Counted from the stretch's first letter, positions 25,011 to 36,334 are shown. The stretch is DNA of 64,000 nt from Ferrigenium straubiae (GCA_019449655.1 JAHQXD010000002.1:196311-260310), one strand, 5' to 3'. The notes: generated by a model not told the origin, from the sequence alone. Program-made: numbers and translations.

Positions 25011-25068
25011 TGTAGGAGCCCGGCTTGCCGGGCGATTCAGGACTCGCGCAACAAGTTGCGCTCCTACA
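25011..25068. repeat. TGTAGGAGC palindromic repeat between exporter genes
   Basis: Outer arms TGTAGGAGC and GCTCCTACA are perfect inverted copies. Inner stems CCCGGCTTGCCGGG and GCAACAAGTTGC fold separately. It lies between the ABC permease and ATPase genes, where it could weaken read-through. Confidence 0.75.
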
Positions 25069-25100
25069 ACAGCGCACCATCCCCAACGAGTTACCTGGAG

Positions 25101-26015
25101 TCATTCGCGCATCTCCCTGCCGGTCAGTTTCAAAAAAACATCTTCCAGATTCGCCGGGCGATGCAAGTAGCGCAGTTCCGGATGCTGCTGCAACTCATGC
25201 AGCAGCGGTTGCGCATCCTGCACATAGCAAAATACCGTTTCGCCGCTCACTTCGAAGCGCTGCGCATGGCGTGCCGCGTGGCCCTGCGCCCATTCCGCCG
25301 CGCCCTCGCCGAACACCTCGACCACCTGCGGCTCGATGTTGCGCTCGATGAGTTCGCGCGGCGAGCCTTCGCTGATGATGCGTCCGTTGTCCATCACCGC
25401 GAGGCGGTGGCAGAGCCGCTCGGCCTCGTCCATGAAGTGCGTGGTGAGCAGCAGCGTCTTGCCGCGCGCGGTCAGCTCGCGCAGCCGTTGCCAGATCAGG
25501 TGGCGCGCCTGCGGGTCGAGTCCGGTGGTCGGCTCGTCGAGGAAGATGACCTCCGGGTCGTTCACCAGCGCGCGCGCCAGGGTCAGCCGCCGCTTCATGC
25601 CGCCGGACAGGGTCGGCACGCGTGCGTCGCGCTTGCCGGTCAGGTTGGCGAACTCCAGCAGTTCCGGCAGGCGCGCCTCGATGGCCGCATCGCTCATGCC
25701 GAAGTAGCGGCCATACACCAGCAGGTTTTCCGCTACCGTGAAGTCCGGATCGAGGTTGTCCATCTGCGGCACCACGCCGACGCGCAGCCGCGCAGGGCGT
25801 GCTTCGCCCGGAACGGGATGGTCCAGCAGCCGCAGTTCGCCCGCGTCCGGCGCGATCAGACCGAGCAGCAAACGCAGCGTGGTGGTCTTGCCCGCGCCGT
25901 TCGGTCCGAGCAGGCCGAAGCACTCGCCGCACCGGATGGACAGGTTCAGCCCGTTCACCACCAGTTGTCCGCCGTAGAATTTGCGCAGGTTGCGCGCGCT
26001 TATCACCGCATTCAT
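25101..26015 (-). CDS. ABC transporter ATP-binding protein (NodI-like)
   Basis: A 304-residue ATPase partner of the permease. Walker A is GPNGAGKTT (near residues 39-47), the signature motif LSGGMKRRL near residue 139 and Walker [14 protein letters not shown] near residue 158. The C-terminal extension is typical of NodI and other ABC-2 drug or lipid exporters. Start ATG 26015 overlaps the hydrolase stop (ATGA-type). Confidence 0.93.
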   Translation of the reverse strand: MNAVISARNLRKFYGGQLVVNGLNLSIRCGECFGLLGPNGAGKTTTLRLLLGLIAPDAGELRLLDHPVPGEARPARLRVGVVPQMDNLDPDFTVAENLLVYGRYFGMSDAAIEARLPELLEFANLTGKRDARVPTLSGGMKRRLTLARALVNDPEVIFLDEPTTGLDPQARHLIWQRLRELTARGKTLLLTTHFMDEAERLCHRLAVMDNGRIISEGSPRELIERNIEPQVVEVFGEGAAEWAQGHAARHAQRFEVSGETVFCYVQDAQPLLHELQQHPELRYLHRPANLEDVFLKLTGREMRE

Positions 26016-26647
26016 GGCTGCCCTCCGAAGTGCCGCAGCACGATCTGCCTGAGCTGCGCCAGCCGCCCGTGGAAGAAATGGTCCGCGCCCGCGAGCACGA
26101 CGACGGGCAGGTGCTGCGGGCGCGCCCAGCGCAGCACCGCATCGAGTTCCACCACCTCGTCCAGGTCGCCGTGGATCAGCAGGGTGTCGGCTGGCACCGG
26201 CGGCATGCCTGCCCCGAGCCCTGTCGAAGGGGTGAAGCGCTCCACGGCGGGCGCGACCAGCACCAGGTGTTGCGGCTGCAAGGCTTCGGCCGCGCGCGCC
26301 TGCACGTAGCCGCCGAAGGAAAAGCCGGAGAGGATCAGCGGCAGGCCGGGGTATTCGCCGCGCAGGTGCTCGGCTGCCGCGATCGCGTCCCACGTCTCGC
26401 CGTCGCCGTGGTCGTAGCTGCCGGCGCTTTCGCCCACTCCGCGGAAGTTGAAGCGCAACGCGGCAAAGCCCAGCTCGGCGAAGGCCTTCGCCAGGGTCGT
26501 CACCACCTTGTTGTCCATCGTACCGCCCATGGTGGGCAGCGGGTGCGCGACCACGGCCACCGCGCGCGGCTCATCGTCGGGCAGGTGCAGCATGCCCTCG
26601 AGATGGCCGGCTGGCCCGGCAAAAATTGTCTTGCGTTGTGTAGCCAA
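26012..26647 (-). CDS. Alpha/beta hydrolase, dienelactone-hydrolase/KANL3-like
   Basis: A 211-residue alpha/beta hydrolase. The N-terminal [14 protein letters not shown] motif and the nucleophile elbow GFSFGG (serine near residue 109) are typical of this small hydrolase group, with a later D and H completing the triad (HGDLDEVV and GADHFFHG). Substrate unknown. Around residues 140-150 the sequence [12 protein letters not shown] coincides with a fragment of the CTGTCGAAGGG repeat seen in cbbO, so part of the loop may derive from a repeat. Confidence 0.85.
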   Translation of the reverse strand: MATQRKTIFAGPAGHLEGMLHLPDDEPRAVAVVAHPLPTMGGTMDNKVVTTLAKAFAELGFAALRFNFRGVGESAGSYDHGDGETWDAIAAAEHLRGEYPGLPLILSGFSFGGYVQARAAEALQPQHLVLVAPAVERFTPSTGLGAGMPPVPADTLLIHGDLDEVVELDAVLRWARPQHLPVVVLAGADHFFHGRLAQLRQIVLRHFGGQP

Positions 26648-26678
26648 GCGGCCTCCGGGAGTTGGCGGGGTGCCGGGA

Positions 26679-27062
26679 TTATTTCTTCTGGATCAGTTCG
26701 ATCTTGTAGCCGTCCGGGTCCTCGACGAACGCGATCACGGTGCTGCCGTGCTTCATCGGCCCGGCCTCGCGCACCACCCTGCCGCCGCGCTGCCTGATGT
26801 TGTCGCAGGCGGCATAGGCGTCGGCCACCTCGATCGCGATGTGGCCGAAGGCGTTGCCGGGTTCGTACTTTTCCACGCCCCAGTTGTGGGTGAGCTCTAT
26901 CACCGCGCCCTGCGCCTCGTCACCGTAGCCGACGAAGGCCAGGGTGAACTTGCCTTCGGGGTAATCGGTGCGGCGCAGCAATTTCATGCCGAGCACGCCG
27001 GTGTAGAAGGCGAGCGATTTTTCCAGATCGACAACACGCAGCATGGTGTGCAGGATACGCAT
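26679..27062 (-). CDS. gloA: Lactoylglutathione lyase (glyoxalase I)
   Basis: Converts the methylglyoxal-glutathione adduct to S-lactoylglutathione. The 127-residue protein has the start [17 protein letters not shown], with metal-ligand H5, and later ligands in VIELTHN, GHIAIEV and a glutamate in [11 protein letters not shown]. The bacterial Ni-type enzyme has this length. The divergent promoter region to thiD is 82 bases. Confidence 0.95.
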   Translation of the reverse strand: MRILHTMLRVVDLEKSLAFYTGVLGMKLLRRTDYPEGKFTLAFVGYGDEAQGAVIELTHNWGVEKYEPGNAFGHIAIEVADAYAACDNIRQRGGRVVREAGPMKHGSTVIAFVEDPDGYKIELIQKK

Positions 27063-27144
27063 AGCGGCTCCATTCTTTTGAAATTATCTTGGGGGTTATA
27101 GGGTAAAATACCCGTCCGAAAGCGCATTTTACCATCGCCCCATC

Positions 27145-27984
27145 ATGTCCGAATCCTTCCCGCTCGTCATGAGTTTCGCCGCGACCGATCCCAGCGGCGG
27201 CGCCGGCCTGCAGGCCGACCTGCTGACCATTTCCAGCATGGGATGCCATCCGCTGTCGGTGGTCACGGCGATCACCGTGCAGGACACCAGCGGCGTGGAC
27301 GACGTGCTGCCGATCGACCCCGAGTGGGTGGTGGACCAGGCGCGCGCGATGCTTGAGGACGTGCCGGTCGCGGCATTCAAGATCGGCCTGCTCGGCAGCG
27401 TGGAGAACATCGCGGCCATCGCCGAGATCCTCGCGGATTATCCGGACATCCCGCTGGTGCTCGACCCGGTACTGGCCTCGGGGCGCGGCGACGAACTCGC
27501 GAACGAGGATATGCTGGATGCGATGCGCGAGCTGCTGATCCCGCAGACCACCATCATTACGCCGAACAGCATGGAGGCACGCCGCCTCGCGCTGGATGAG
27601 AACGATGAAGAGGACGACCCGGCCCTCGACGAATGCGCCAGGCGCATCCTGGCTCTGGGTTGCGAGTACGTGTTGATTACCGGCACGCACGAGCAGACGC
27701 CCAAGGTAATCAACACGCTTTATGGCGAGCGCGGCGTGCTGCGCAGCGACAGCTGGGCGCGGCTGCCGGGCATCTATCACGGCTCCGGCTGCACGCTGGC
27801 CTCCGCAATCGCGGCACTCCTGGCGCAGGGCGTGGACGTGCCGGAGGCGGTCAAGGAGGCGCAGGAATATACCTGGCAGACATTGAGTGCAGGTTTTCGT
27901 CCTGGCATGGGACAGCATATCCCGGATCGCTTGTTCTGGGCGCGCGGCGAAGAGGATGAACCAAAACCTGAACGCCCGAATTAA
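27145..27984 (+). CDS. thiD: Hydroxymethylpyrimidine/phosphomethylpyrimidine kinase
   Basis: Phosphorylates HMP and HMP-phosphate in thiamine synthesis. The 279-residue protein has the ribokinase-like signatures DPSGGAGLQADLLT (near residues 18-31) and GSGCTLASAIAA (near 213-224). It overlaps thiE by 29 bases, so the genes are translationally linked. No TPP riboswitch-like region is visible; only 82 bases separate it from gloA. Confidence 0.95.
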   Translation: MSESFPLVMSFAATDPSGGAGLQADLLTISSMGCHPLSVVTAITVQDTSGVDDVLPIDPEWVVDQARAMLEDVPVAAFKIGLLGSVENIAAIAEILADYPDIPLVLDPVLASGRGDELANEDMLDAMRELLIPQTTIITPNSMEARRLALDENDEEDDPALDECARRILALGCEYVLITGTHEQTPKVINTLYGERGVLRSDSWARLPGIYHGSGCTLASAIAALLAQGVDVPEAVKEAQEYTWQTLSAGFRPGMGQHIPDRLFWARGEEDEPKPERPN

Positions 27985-28603
27985 AGGGTTGTATGCGATC
28001 ACGCCGGACGAAAGCGACACGGCGGAGCTGCTGCACAGGGTACGCCTCGCCCTGCGGGGCGGGGCGCGGGTGCTGCAGTACCGCAACAAGGCCGCCGATG
28101 CGGCGCTGCGCCTGAAGCAGGCGCAAGCCTTGCGCGAACTGGCGCGCGAATTCGGTGCGCAACTGATCGTCAACGACGACGTTGCGCTGGCGCAGCAGGT
28201 GGAGGCGGACGGCGTGCACCTCGGCGGTGAGGACGGCAGCATCGCGGAAGCGCGCGCGCTGCTCGGCGGCGGCAGGCTGATAGGGGTGTCTTGCTATAAT
28301 CGCCTCGTGCTGGCGCAGGAGGCGGTGTGGCAGGGCGCGGATTACGTGGCGTTCGGCAGCTTCTTCGCCTCGACGGTGAAGCCGCAGGCGGTGGCGGCGA
28401 CGCCGGAGTTGTTGCAACAGGCGCGCCGCGAGCTGGCGGTGCCGATTGTCGCGATCGGCGGCATCACCGCGCAGAACGGCACGCAACTGATCGAAGTGGG
28501 GGCGGATGCGCTGGCGGTGATTTCGGCGGTGTTTTCCGCGCCGGATGTCGAGGGTGCGGCAAGAGAATTTTACAATTTATTTGAGCAAGGTAAATCAGTA
28601 TGA
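27956..28603 (+). CDS. thiE: Thiamine-phosphate synthase
   Basis: Joins HMP-pyrophosphate and thiazole phosphate to form thiamine phosphate. The 215-residue TIM barrel shows QYRNKAA (pyrophosphate and phosphate site), [17 protein letters not shown], and the late IVAIGGI motif. Start ATG 27956 overlaps thiD by 29 bases, with GAGG immediately before it; the longer frame starts too far upstream. The ATG of hemL overlaps its stop. Confidence 0.93.
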   Translation: MNQNLNARIKGLYAITPDESDTAELLHRVRLALRGGARVLQYRNKAADAALRLKQAQALRELAREFGAQLIVNDDVALAQQVEADGVHLGGEDGSIAEARALLGGGRLIGVSCYNRLVLAQEAVWQGADYVAFGSFFASTVKPQAVAATPELLQQARRELAVPIVAIGGITAQNGTQLIEVGADALAVISAVFSAPDVEGAAREFYNLFEQGKSV

Positions 28604-29880
28604 CTTCGCACAACCAAGAGCTATTTGATCAATCGCAGAAAGTCATCCCCGGCGGGGTGAATTCGCCGGTGCGCGCCTTCCGCTCGGTCGGCGGCACGCC
28701 GCTGTTCTTTCAGCGCGGGCAGGGCGCCAGCGTGTGGGATGCGGACGGCAAGAAATACACCGATTACGTCGGCTCCTGGGGGCCGATGATCGTCGGGCAC
28801 TGCCATCCCGAGGTGGTCAAGGCGGTGCAGGATGCGGCCGCGCAGGGCCTGGGTTTCGGTGCGCCGACGGCGAGCGAGCTGGAACTCGCCAATCTGCTGT
28901 GCAAGCTGCTGTCGAGTCTGGAGATGGTGCGGCTGGTGAGCTCCGGCACCGAGGCGACGATGAGCGCGATCCGCCTCGCGCGCGGCTTCACCGGCCGTTC
29001 GCGCATCGTCAAGTTCGAGGGCTGTTACCACGGCCATTCCGACGGTTTGCTGGTCAAGGCCGGCTCCGGCGCGCTGACCTTCGGTCAGCCGAGCTCTTCC
29101 GGTGTGCCTGCGGAGATCGCTCAACTTACCACGGTGCTGGATTACAACGATGCCGCCGGACTGGAGAAGGCCTTCGCCGAGATGGGCAAGGAAATCGCGG
29201 CGGTGATCGTCGAGCCGGTTGCGGGCAACATGAACCTCGTCGCGCCGAAGCGCGAGTTTCTCGACGCGATGCGCAACCTGTGCACCAAGCACGGTGCGGT
29301 GCTGATTCTCGACGAGGTGATGACCGGCTTCCGCGTCGGGCTGCAGGGCGCGCAGGGACATTACGGCGTCAAGCCGGATCTGGTCACGCTCGGCAAGGTG
29401 ATGGGCGGCGGCCTGCCCGCGGCGGCCTTCGGCGGGCGGCGCGACATCATGCAATGCCTCGCTCCGCTCGGCCCGGTGTACCAGGCAGGCACGCTGTCCG
29501 GCAACCCGGTCGCTGTCGCGGCGGGGTTGGCCACGCTCAAATTGGTGCAGCAAGCCGGTTTCTACGAGCGCCTGTCGCAACTCGCGAAGCAGCTCACCGA
29601 AGGTCTGACTGCGGCCGCGCAGAAGCATGGCATCCAATTCTGCGCGCAATCCGTTGGCGGCATGTTCGGCCTGTATTTCAGCAAGGCCTTGCCGACCAGC
29701 TACGCCGAGGTGATGGCATGCGACAAGGAGGCGTTCAACCGCTTCTTCCACGCGATGCTGGACGCGGGCCACTACCTCGCGCCGTCGGCGTTCGAGGCTG
29801 GTTTCGTCTCTGCCGCGCATAGCGAGGCGGATATCGCCGCGACCATTGCCGCGGCCGACAAGATTTTCGCCGTCTGGTAA
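28600..29880 (+). CDS. hemL: Glutamate-1-semialdehyde 2,1-aminomutase
   Basis: PLP enzyme that makes 5-aminolevulinate from glutamate-1-semialdehyde, the committed step of C5 tetrapyrrole synthesis. The 426-residue protein has [11 protein letters not shown] at the start, [27 protein letters not shown] and the PLP lysine in [16 protein letters not shown]. It overlaps thiE (ATGA) and is followed by engB with a one-base overlap. Confidence 0.97.
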   Translation: MTSHNQELFDQSQKVIPGGVNSPVRAFRSVGGTPLFFQRGQGASVWDADGKKYTDYVGSWGPMIVGHCHPEVVKAVQDAAAQGLGFGAPTASELELANLLCKLLSSLEMVRLVSSGTEATMSAIRLARGFTGRSRIVKFEGCYHGHSDGLLVKAGSGALTFGQPSSSGVPAEIAQLTTVLDYNDAAGLEKAFAEMGKEIAAVIVEPVAGNMNLVAPKREFLDAMRNLCTKHGAVLILDEVMTGFRVGLQGAQGHYGVKPDLVTLGKVMGGGLPAAAFGGRRDIMQCLAPLGPVYQAGTLSGNPVAVAAGLATLKLVQQAGFYERLSQLAKQLTEGLTAAAQKHGIQFCAQSVGGMFGLYFSKALPTSYAEVMACDKEAFNRFFHAMLDAGHYLAPSAFEAGFVSAAHSEADIAATIAAADKIFAVW

Positions 29881-30479
29881 TGGGACTGTTCTCTCAGGCC
29901 CAGTTTTTTACTACGGTCAATCATTTGCACGATCTGCCGCTGCACGGCGGGAGGGAAGTCGCGTTCGTCGGGCGCTCCAACGCGGGCAAGTCGAGCGCAA
30001 TCAACACGCTGGCCAACCACACCCGGCTGGCCTACACCAGCAAGACGCCGGGGCGCACCCAGCACCTCAACTATTTCTCGCTCGGCGACAACAACTTCCT
30101 GGTCGACCTGCCCGGCTACGGTTACGCCAAAGTGCCGCCGGACGTGCAGCAGCACTGGGAGAACCTGCTGAGCAAATATCTGCAGACCCGCGAAGAACTG
30201 TGCGGTCTGGTGGTCATCATGGACGCGCGCCGCCCGCTGACCGAGCTGGACGAGAACATGCTGGACTGGTTCGCGCCGACCGGCAAGCCGGTGCATATCC
30301 TGCTGACCAAGTCGGACAAGCTCAGCCGCCAGCAGGCCACCTTGACCCTGAATCGCGTAAAATCTCACTTGGCCGAGCATTTTCCGCAGTGCTCCGTGCA
30401 GTTGTTCTCCAGCCTGAAGAAGATCGGCATGGAGGAGGCGGAAGCGGTGATCGCCGGCTGGCTGAAGGACAATGGATAA
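29880..30479 (+). CDS. engB: Ribosome biogenesis GTPase EngB (YsxC/YihA)
   Basis: Essential small GTPase for 50S ribosome assembly. The 199-residue protein has the P-loop GRSNAGKSS (residues 30-38), switch region KTPGRTQ, G3 DLPGYG and TKSDK. Its start overlaps hemL's stop (TAATG). It ends the thiD-thiE-hemL-engB run; a terminator follows. Confidence 0.95.
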   Translation: MGLFSQAQFFTTVNHLHDLPLHGGREVAFVGRSNAGKSSAINTLANHTRLAYTSKTPGRTQHLNYFSLGDNNFLVDLPGYGYAKVPPDVQQHWENLLSKYLQTREELCGLVVIMDARRPLTELDENMLDWFAPTGKPVHILLTKSDKLSRQQATLTLNRVKSHLAEHFPQCSVQLFSSLKKIGMEEAEAVIAGWLKDNG

Positions 30480-30482
30480 AAA

Positions 30483-30506
30483 AAGCCCCCGGATACCGGG
30501 GGCTTA
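30483..30506 (+). terminator. Rho-independent terminator after engB
   Basis: GCCCCCGG and CCGGGGGC form a strong stem around ATA, flanked by A and T tracts. It starts right after the engB stop. Confidence 0.88.
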
Positions 30507-30518
30507 AAAATGTCTTAA

Positions 30519-31646
<1,128 letters not shown>

Positions 31647-31708
31647 GGCTTAAAACTAAAGATTCGGGTTATTAGGTTGTCTACTTTTCGTTAGTTTTCA
31701 TTAAGCAT

Positions 31709-32155
31709 ATGTCCGAGCCAATCCAAGATGGTGTTGTAAAGTGGTTCTCAGCCGAAAAAGGCTATGGCTATATCGTTGGTGAAGACAAAACAGATAGACA
31801 CTTTCGTGTCAAAGATGTCATAGGAGCGAACTTGCCACGGACAGGGCAGCAAGTACATTTTGTGCCGATACAACGGACGAAGGGAGTTGCGGCTAGTTCT
31901 GTCACTTTGATCGATGACTCCAATAACACAGCGCCAGGAGACGGACGGGTCATATGTATGTCGTGCAACAATCGCGTCAGCCCACGCATTGTTACTTATC
32001 GCGGACAGCCAGAGCGTTCCCTTTGTCCTGTCTGCGGGCACTCTCTTAAAGAGTTTAATGAACCAGCGATAGAAGTGATTTGGCGAGAGTTGTCCTTATT
32101 GCTTCTGCGGATAGGCAGCTTCATTGAAAAGCAGGTTTGCAAGCGATTTCGTTGA
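31709..32155 (+). CDS. Cold-shock domain fused to a zinc ribbon
   Basis: A 148-residue protein. Residues 6-70 are a cold-shock-type OB domain with the RNP-like motif VKWFSAEKGYGYIVGED, a divergent version of the usual KGFGFI. Residues 80-115 have a zinc-ribbon pattern, CMSCNN and CPVCGHS, and the end is hydrophobic and basic. The fusion suggests an RNA-binding protein with added zinc domain; I know no assigned function. It follows hemB after 62 bases. Confidence 0.75.
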   Translation: MSEPIQDGVVKWFSAEKGYGYIVGEDKTDRHFRVKDVIGANLPRTGQQVHFVPIQRTKGVAASSVTLIDDSNNTAPGDGRVICMSCNNRVSPRIVTYRGQPERSLCPVCGHSLKEFNEPAIEVIWRELSLLLLRIGSFIEKQVCKRFR

Positions 32156-32509
32156 GCCATGGGCACATCGTGACCACGCAGCAATTCAAATCTACGCATT
32201 AATGATTTTGAATTTCCATTTGCCCTTCCCCTGTGCGCCGCTGAGTAGTGGAGGCTGGTCAGGGGATCTCGGCGAGGACTGTCTGAGCGCGTAGCGCGAG
32301 TTCCGCAGCAGCCTGACTAGGCGAGCAACGCAGGGAACCCCCGAAGGGGGCGGCAAACCGGGGGCGCCTTCTTTGAGTTACCTTTCTTGGCAAGACAAGA
32401 AAGGTAACTAGCTGCCGGGCTACCCCCGGCGAAGTTACTTTTGATTACGGCCTTTCATGCTTCGACAAGCTCAGCACGAACGGCCTTAGAGACAGCGCGG
32501 TTCCGCACC
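32156..32509. other. Gene-free, repeat-rich interval
   Basis: About 350 bases hold no supported gene. They contain GC-rich remnants, a perfect 14-base hairpin at 32376-32409 and a fragment of the cbbO-type repeat (TTCGACAAGCTC-AGCACGAACGG) at 32461-32484. It looks like accumulated mobile repeat debris. Confidence 0.6.
32376..32409. repeat. Perfect 14-base inverted repeat
   Basis: AGTTACCTTTCTTG and CAAGAAAGGTAACT surround a 6-base loop. There is no T run at the end, so it is more like a repeat-element core than a terminator. Confidence 0.7.
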
Positions 32510-33208
32510 CTACGCCAAATCAAACAACAACACCTCCGCCCTCTTCCCCGCCGCAAGGCTGACCCGCGCCTCATCGACATACATCAGCGCATCCCCCGCG
32601 TTCAGTTCATATCCATTGGCCTGCAAGCTGCCGCGCGCGACATGCAGGTAGGCCCTGCGTCCCGCGGCGATGGGGTAGTCCAGTGTCTCCGCGCCATCCA
32701 GCAGCGCGGCCGAGAGGCGTGCGTTCTGGTGGATGCGCAGCGAGCCGTTCGCCGCATCGGGCGAGACCAGCAGGCACCAGCGTCCGCGTTTAGCCTCGTC
32801 GGGGAAGGTCTTCTGCCAGTAGCCCGGCGCAAGCCCTTGTTCGTCAGGCATGATCCAGATCTGCAGCAGGTGCACCGCTTCGCTGTCCGAGGGGTTGAAT
32901 TCGCTGTGCTGCACGCCGCTGCCCGCGCGCATCAACTGTATTTCGCCGGCGTGGATGTCCTCGCCGTTGCCCATGCTGTCGCGGTGGCGCAGGCGGCCGG
33001 AGAGGATGAAGGTGATGATTTCCATGTCGCGGTGGCCGTGGGTGTCGAAGCCCCTGCCGGGCTGCACGATATCCTCGTTGATGACGCGCAATGCGCCGAA
33101 GCGCATATGCTTGTGGTCCTGGTAGTCGGCGAAGGAGAAGCTATGCCAGCTTTCCAGCCAGCCGTGGTGCGCGTGGCCGCGTTCATTTGCCTTGCGTAGC
33201 GTGATCAT
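32510..33208 (-). CDS. Pirin family protein (quercetinase-like cupin)
   Basis: A 232-residue bicupin protein of the YhhW/pirin type; some members have quercetin 2,3-dioxygenase activity. Metal-ligand motifs are HGHRDMEIITF (near residues 57-67) and SGVQHSEFN with a glutamate near 103. The start is MITLRKANERGHAHHGW at 33208. Physiological role is not known from context. Confidence 0.85.
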   Translation of the reverse strand: MITLRKANERGHAHHGWLESWHSFSFADYQDHKHMRFGALRVINEDIVQPGRGFDTHGHRDMEIITFILSGRLRHRDSMGNGEDIHAGEIQLMRAGSGVQHSEFNPSDSEAVHLLQIWIMPDEQGLAPGYWQKTFPDEAKRGRWCLLVSPDAANGSLRIHQNARLSAALLDGAETLDYPIAAGRRAYLHVARGSLQANGYELNAGDALMYVDEARVSLAAGKRAEVLLFDLA

Positions 33209-33330
33209 GGCGAGCCTCCGTTCAAGTTGAAGAGGTTCCGGTCTGTTTTCGGGGAAAGACGTTGTCCGCAGCTTACCCAGATCGGCCGCGACTGGGCAAT
33301 GGGTAATGGAGCTTATTTGATGGCTTGAGA

Positions 33331-33933
33331 TTAGCCAGCCAGCAGCATCTCCACTGCCGCGATGTCGGCATGGGTCTCCGGGTGGCGGCTGCCGCTGTGG
33401 CGGGCGTTCTCGGGCAGCACGACGATGTGGGTCTGCATGCCGGATTCGCCGGTCAGGGTGTAGCTCGGCACGGTCTCCTCGTGGCCGCCTACCTGCGCTT
33501 TCCATTCGCCGTCCTCGAAGTCGATGTTGTGCTTGAGCAGGAACAGCAGCACGGCCTTGGCGTCGTCGGAGAACAGCATCAGGTTGATGTCGGAGTGCGC
33601 ACCCGCCGTGCCGCTCAGCACCGAGCCGGTGAGGTAGGGGTGGAACGGCTCCAGCAGGCGCATGATGGAAAGGGCTTCCTCGCGCAATAGGCGCAGGATG
33701 TCCGGGTGGCTGTCGTGCTGATACAGCGCGCGGTAGCTGTGCAGCGCCTCGTCCACTTCCTGGTTGCTGGGCAGGTGCTGGGTGTCGGATGCGCCGAGTT
33801 GCCGCGCGGCCTTGCGCTTGGCGAAGGCGTGGTCGGTGATGCCGCCCTCGGCCATCAGCTTGGCGGCCAGGTGCGCGAGCTGCTCGCGCATCAGGTCGCG
33901 TTTGCCGTTATGGTTTTTGTGTTCCTTGGACAT
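33331..33933 (-). CDS. Conserved hypothetical protein with nucleotidyltransferase-like region
   Basis: A 200-residue cytoplasmic protein. The stretch LTGSVLSGTAGAHSDINLMLFSDD (about residues 100-123) resembles the GS-x-ArG-SDIDL core of nucleotidyltransferases, although the pattern is imperfect and the second acidic residue is uncertain. The N-terminus is rich in K and H. It ends next to mrcA on the same strand. I do not assign a function. Confidence 0.65.
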   Translation of the reverse strand: MSKEHKNHNGKRDLMREQLAHLAAKLMAEGGITDHAFAKRKAARQLGASDTQHLPSNQEVDEALHSYRALYQHDSHPDILRLLREEALSIMRLLEPFHPYLTGSVLSGTAGAHSDINLMLFSDDAKAVLLFLLKHNIDFEDGEWKAQVGGHEETVPSYTLTGESGMQTHIVVLPENARHSGSRHPETHADIAAVEMLLAG

Positions 33934-33934
33934 G

Positions 33935-36250
33935 TCAGAGCAGCTGGTCCTTGACTGTATCCACCGGCCGCGCTTCCCCGCTGGGAGCAGGAGGTGGCAT
34001 GGCCTGCTCGGGCGGGATATTCTCCTGGTAGAAAGACTCGAACAGCGAGCCGTTCGGGTCGCGATACCCTGCCTCGTTGATGCGCACGACGGTCATGTTG
34101 TCCGGCATGGCGTATTCGGCCTGCGGTACGTCCTTGAGCGCCTTTTCCATGTAGCTCATCCAGATCGGCAGGGCCGCGCCGCCGCCGGTTTCCTTGTCGC
34201 CCAGGCTGCGTGGCTGGTCGAAGCCCATCCAGGCGATGCCGACCAGGGTGGGCTGGAAGCCGCAGAACCAGGCATCTATCGAGTCGCTGGTGGTGCCGGT
34301 CTTTCCGGCCAGGTCTTGGCGGCCGAGCTGCATGGCGCGGATGGCGGTGCCGTGCTTGACCACGTCCTGCATCATGCTGATCATGGTGTAGGCGTTGCGC
34401 ACGTCGATGACCTGTTCCGCATCCTCGCCCGCCGTGACCGGCCTGGTCTTGAGCAGCACCTTGCCCTGGGCGTCTTCGATGCGCTCGATGAAGTAGGGGG
34501 TGACGCGGAAGCCGCCGTTGGCGAAGGTCGAATAGCCGGTCAGCATCTGCATGGGGGTGACGGAGCCGGCGCCCAGCGCCATGGTGAGATAGGGCGGGTG
34601 CTTGTCGGCGTCGAAGCCGAATTTGGTGAGGTAGTCCTGGGCGTATTGCGGCGTGATGGATTGCAGGATGCGGATGGAGACCAGGTTCTTCGACTTGGTC
34701 AGTGCCCTGCGCATGCGCATCGGGCCGGCATATTCGTTATCGAAATTCTTCGGCTGCCAGGGCTCGCTGCCGGTTTGCTCGGCGTCGAACATCAGGGGCG
34801 CGTCATTGATCACCGTGGCGGGCGTGAAGCCTTTTTCCAGTGCGGCGGAGTAAATGAAGGGCTTGAGGCTTGATCCCGGCTGCCGCCAGGCCTGAGTGAT
34901 GCGGTTGAACTGGTTGCGCCCGAAATTGAAGCCGCCGACCAGCGCGTGGATAGCACCGTCGCGCGGATCCGCGGAAACGAAGGCAGCTTCGACCTGTGGA
35001 AGCTGGCTTATCTGCCAGACCCCCTTTTCGTCCTTCTGCAGGCGGATGACCGAGCCGGGGATGATGCGCTGGTTCAGGGCGACCTTGCCGTTCAGCGCGC
35101 GCTGGGCGAATTGCAGGGCTTCGCCGCTGACTTCGGCGACTTCCCCGCCCTTGCAATAGGCGCGGACCAGTTTGGGCGAGGCTTCCTGCACCACGGCGGG
35201 AATCAGGTCGTCGTTGTCGGCGACTTCCTGCAGCGCCTCTTCCAGATATTCTTCGCCACTGCCTTTTTTCGGGTCGATAAAACCTTCCGGGCCGCGATAG
35301 CCGTGGCGGCGGTCGTATTCCAGCACGCCGGCGCGGACGGCCTGGTATGCGGCGAGTTGCTCCTGCTGGCGGATGGTGGTGTAGACCTTGAAGCCCAGCG
35401 CGTAGGTATCTTCGTGGTATTTCTCATAAACGGCCTGGCGGGCCATTTCTGCGATGTAGTCCGACTTGGTGCCGTATTCCTGAGTGCCGTGCTTGGCGGT
35501 GATGGGCTGCTGCTGGGCGAGGCGGAGTTGCTCGTCGTCGATAAAGTGCAGCTCGTGCATGCGGCGTAGCACGTAAGCCTGGCGCAGTTTGGCACGCTTT
35601 GGATTGACCACGGGGTTATATGAGGAGGGCGCCTTGGGCAGGCCGGCGAGCATGGCTGCCTCGGCCAAGGTCACCTGGCCGAGCGGCTTGCCAAAATAGA
35701 CCTGGGATGCCGCCGCGAAGCCGTAGGCGCGCTGGCCGAGGTAGATCTGGTTGAAGTAGAGCTGCAGGATTTCGTCCTTGCTCAGGTTGTGCTCGATCTT
35801 GAAGGCGAGCAATACCTCATTGAATTTGCGCGTCATAGTCTTTTCCTTGGAAAGGAAAAAATTGCGCGCCACCTGCATGGTGATGGTGCTTGCCCCTTGT
35901 TTCGCACCACCGGCGGTGAAGTTGGAGATTGCCGCGCGCAGCACCCCCATGTAATCTACGCCGCCATGCTCATAAAAACGGTCGTCCTCGGCGGCGAGAA
36001 TGGCCTTCTTCATCACGTCGGGGACTTCGGAAATTTTGACCAGCGCGCGCCGTTCCTCGCCAAACTCGCCGAGCAGCGCGCCTTCGGCGCTGTAAACGCG
36101 TAGCGGAATCTTGGGGCGGTAGTCGGTGAGCGCCTCCAGCGAAGGTAGTGTCGGGTATGCCAGCATGACCGCCAAGCCAAGCAATATTGCCGGGAGTGAA
36201 AGCAGGGTCAGCGCTGCAAGGATCGGGAGCAGCCAGCGGCGGGAAAGCAT
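33935..36250 (-). CDS. mrcA: Penicillin-binding protein 1A (class A)
   Basis: Bifunctional peptidoglycan glycosyltransferase/transpeptidase. The 771-residue protein has an N-terminal membrane anchor (residues 8-32), the GT51 domain with EDDRFYEHGGVDYMG and GASTITMQVARNFFL, and the transpeptidase motifs SSLKPF (nucleophile S), SKN and KTGTT. It is divergent from pilM, the common arrangement in betaproteobacteria. Confidence 0.96.
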   Translation of the reverse strand: MLSRRWLLPILAALTLLSLPAILLGLAVMLAYPTLPSLEALTDYRPKIPLRVYSAEGALLGEFGEERRALVKISEVPDVMKKAILAAEDDRFYEHGGVDYMGVLRAAISNFTAGGAKQGASTITMQVARNFFLSKEKTMTRKFNEVLLAFKIEHNLSKDEILQLYFNQIYLGQRAYGFAAASQVYFGKPLGQVTLAEAAMLAGLPKAPSSYNPVVNPKRAKLRQAYVLRRMHELHFIDDEQLRLAQQQPITAKHGTQEYGTKSDYIAEMARQAVYEKYHEDTYALGFKVYTTIRQQEQLAAYQAVRAGVLEYDRRHGYRGPEGFIDPKKGSGEEYLEEALQEVADNDDLIPAVVQEASPKLVRAYCKGGEVAEVSGEALQFAQRALNGKVALNQRIIPGSVIRLQKDEKGVWQISQLPQVEAAFVSADPRDGAIHALVGGFNFGRNQFNRITQAWRQPGSSLKPFIYSAALEKGFTPATVINDAPLMFDAEQTGSEPWQPKNFDNEYAGPMRMRRALTKSKNLVSIRILQSITPQYAQDYLTKFGFDADKHPPYLTMALGAGSVTPMQMLTGYSTFANGGFRVTPYFIERIEDAQGKVLLKTRPVTAGEDAEQVIDVRNAYTMISMMQDVVKHGTAIRAMQLGRQDLAGKTGTTSDSIDAWFCGFQPTLVGIAWMGFDQPRSLGDKETGGGAALPIWMSYMEKALKDVPQAEYAMPDNMTVVRINEAGYRDPNGSLFESFYQENIPPEQAMPPPAPSGEARPVDTVKDQLL

Positions 36251-36334
36251 GTGCAGTTGTCTGGAAAGAGAAATTGATGATATGGTGGGCGCAATTATAT
36301 CGGCTCGCGGATAAAATGACCCTCCAAAAATAAC

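Noticed and set aside
27063..27144. TPP riboswitch before thiD
   Set aside because: Only 82 bases separate gloA and thiD and no riboswitch-like core is visible.
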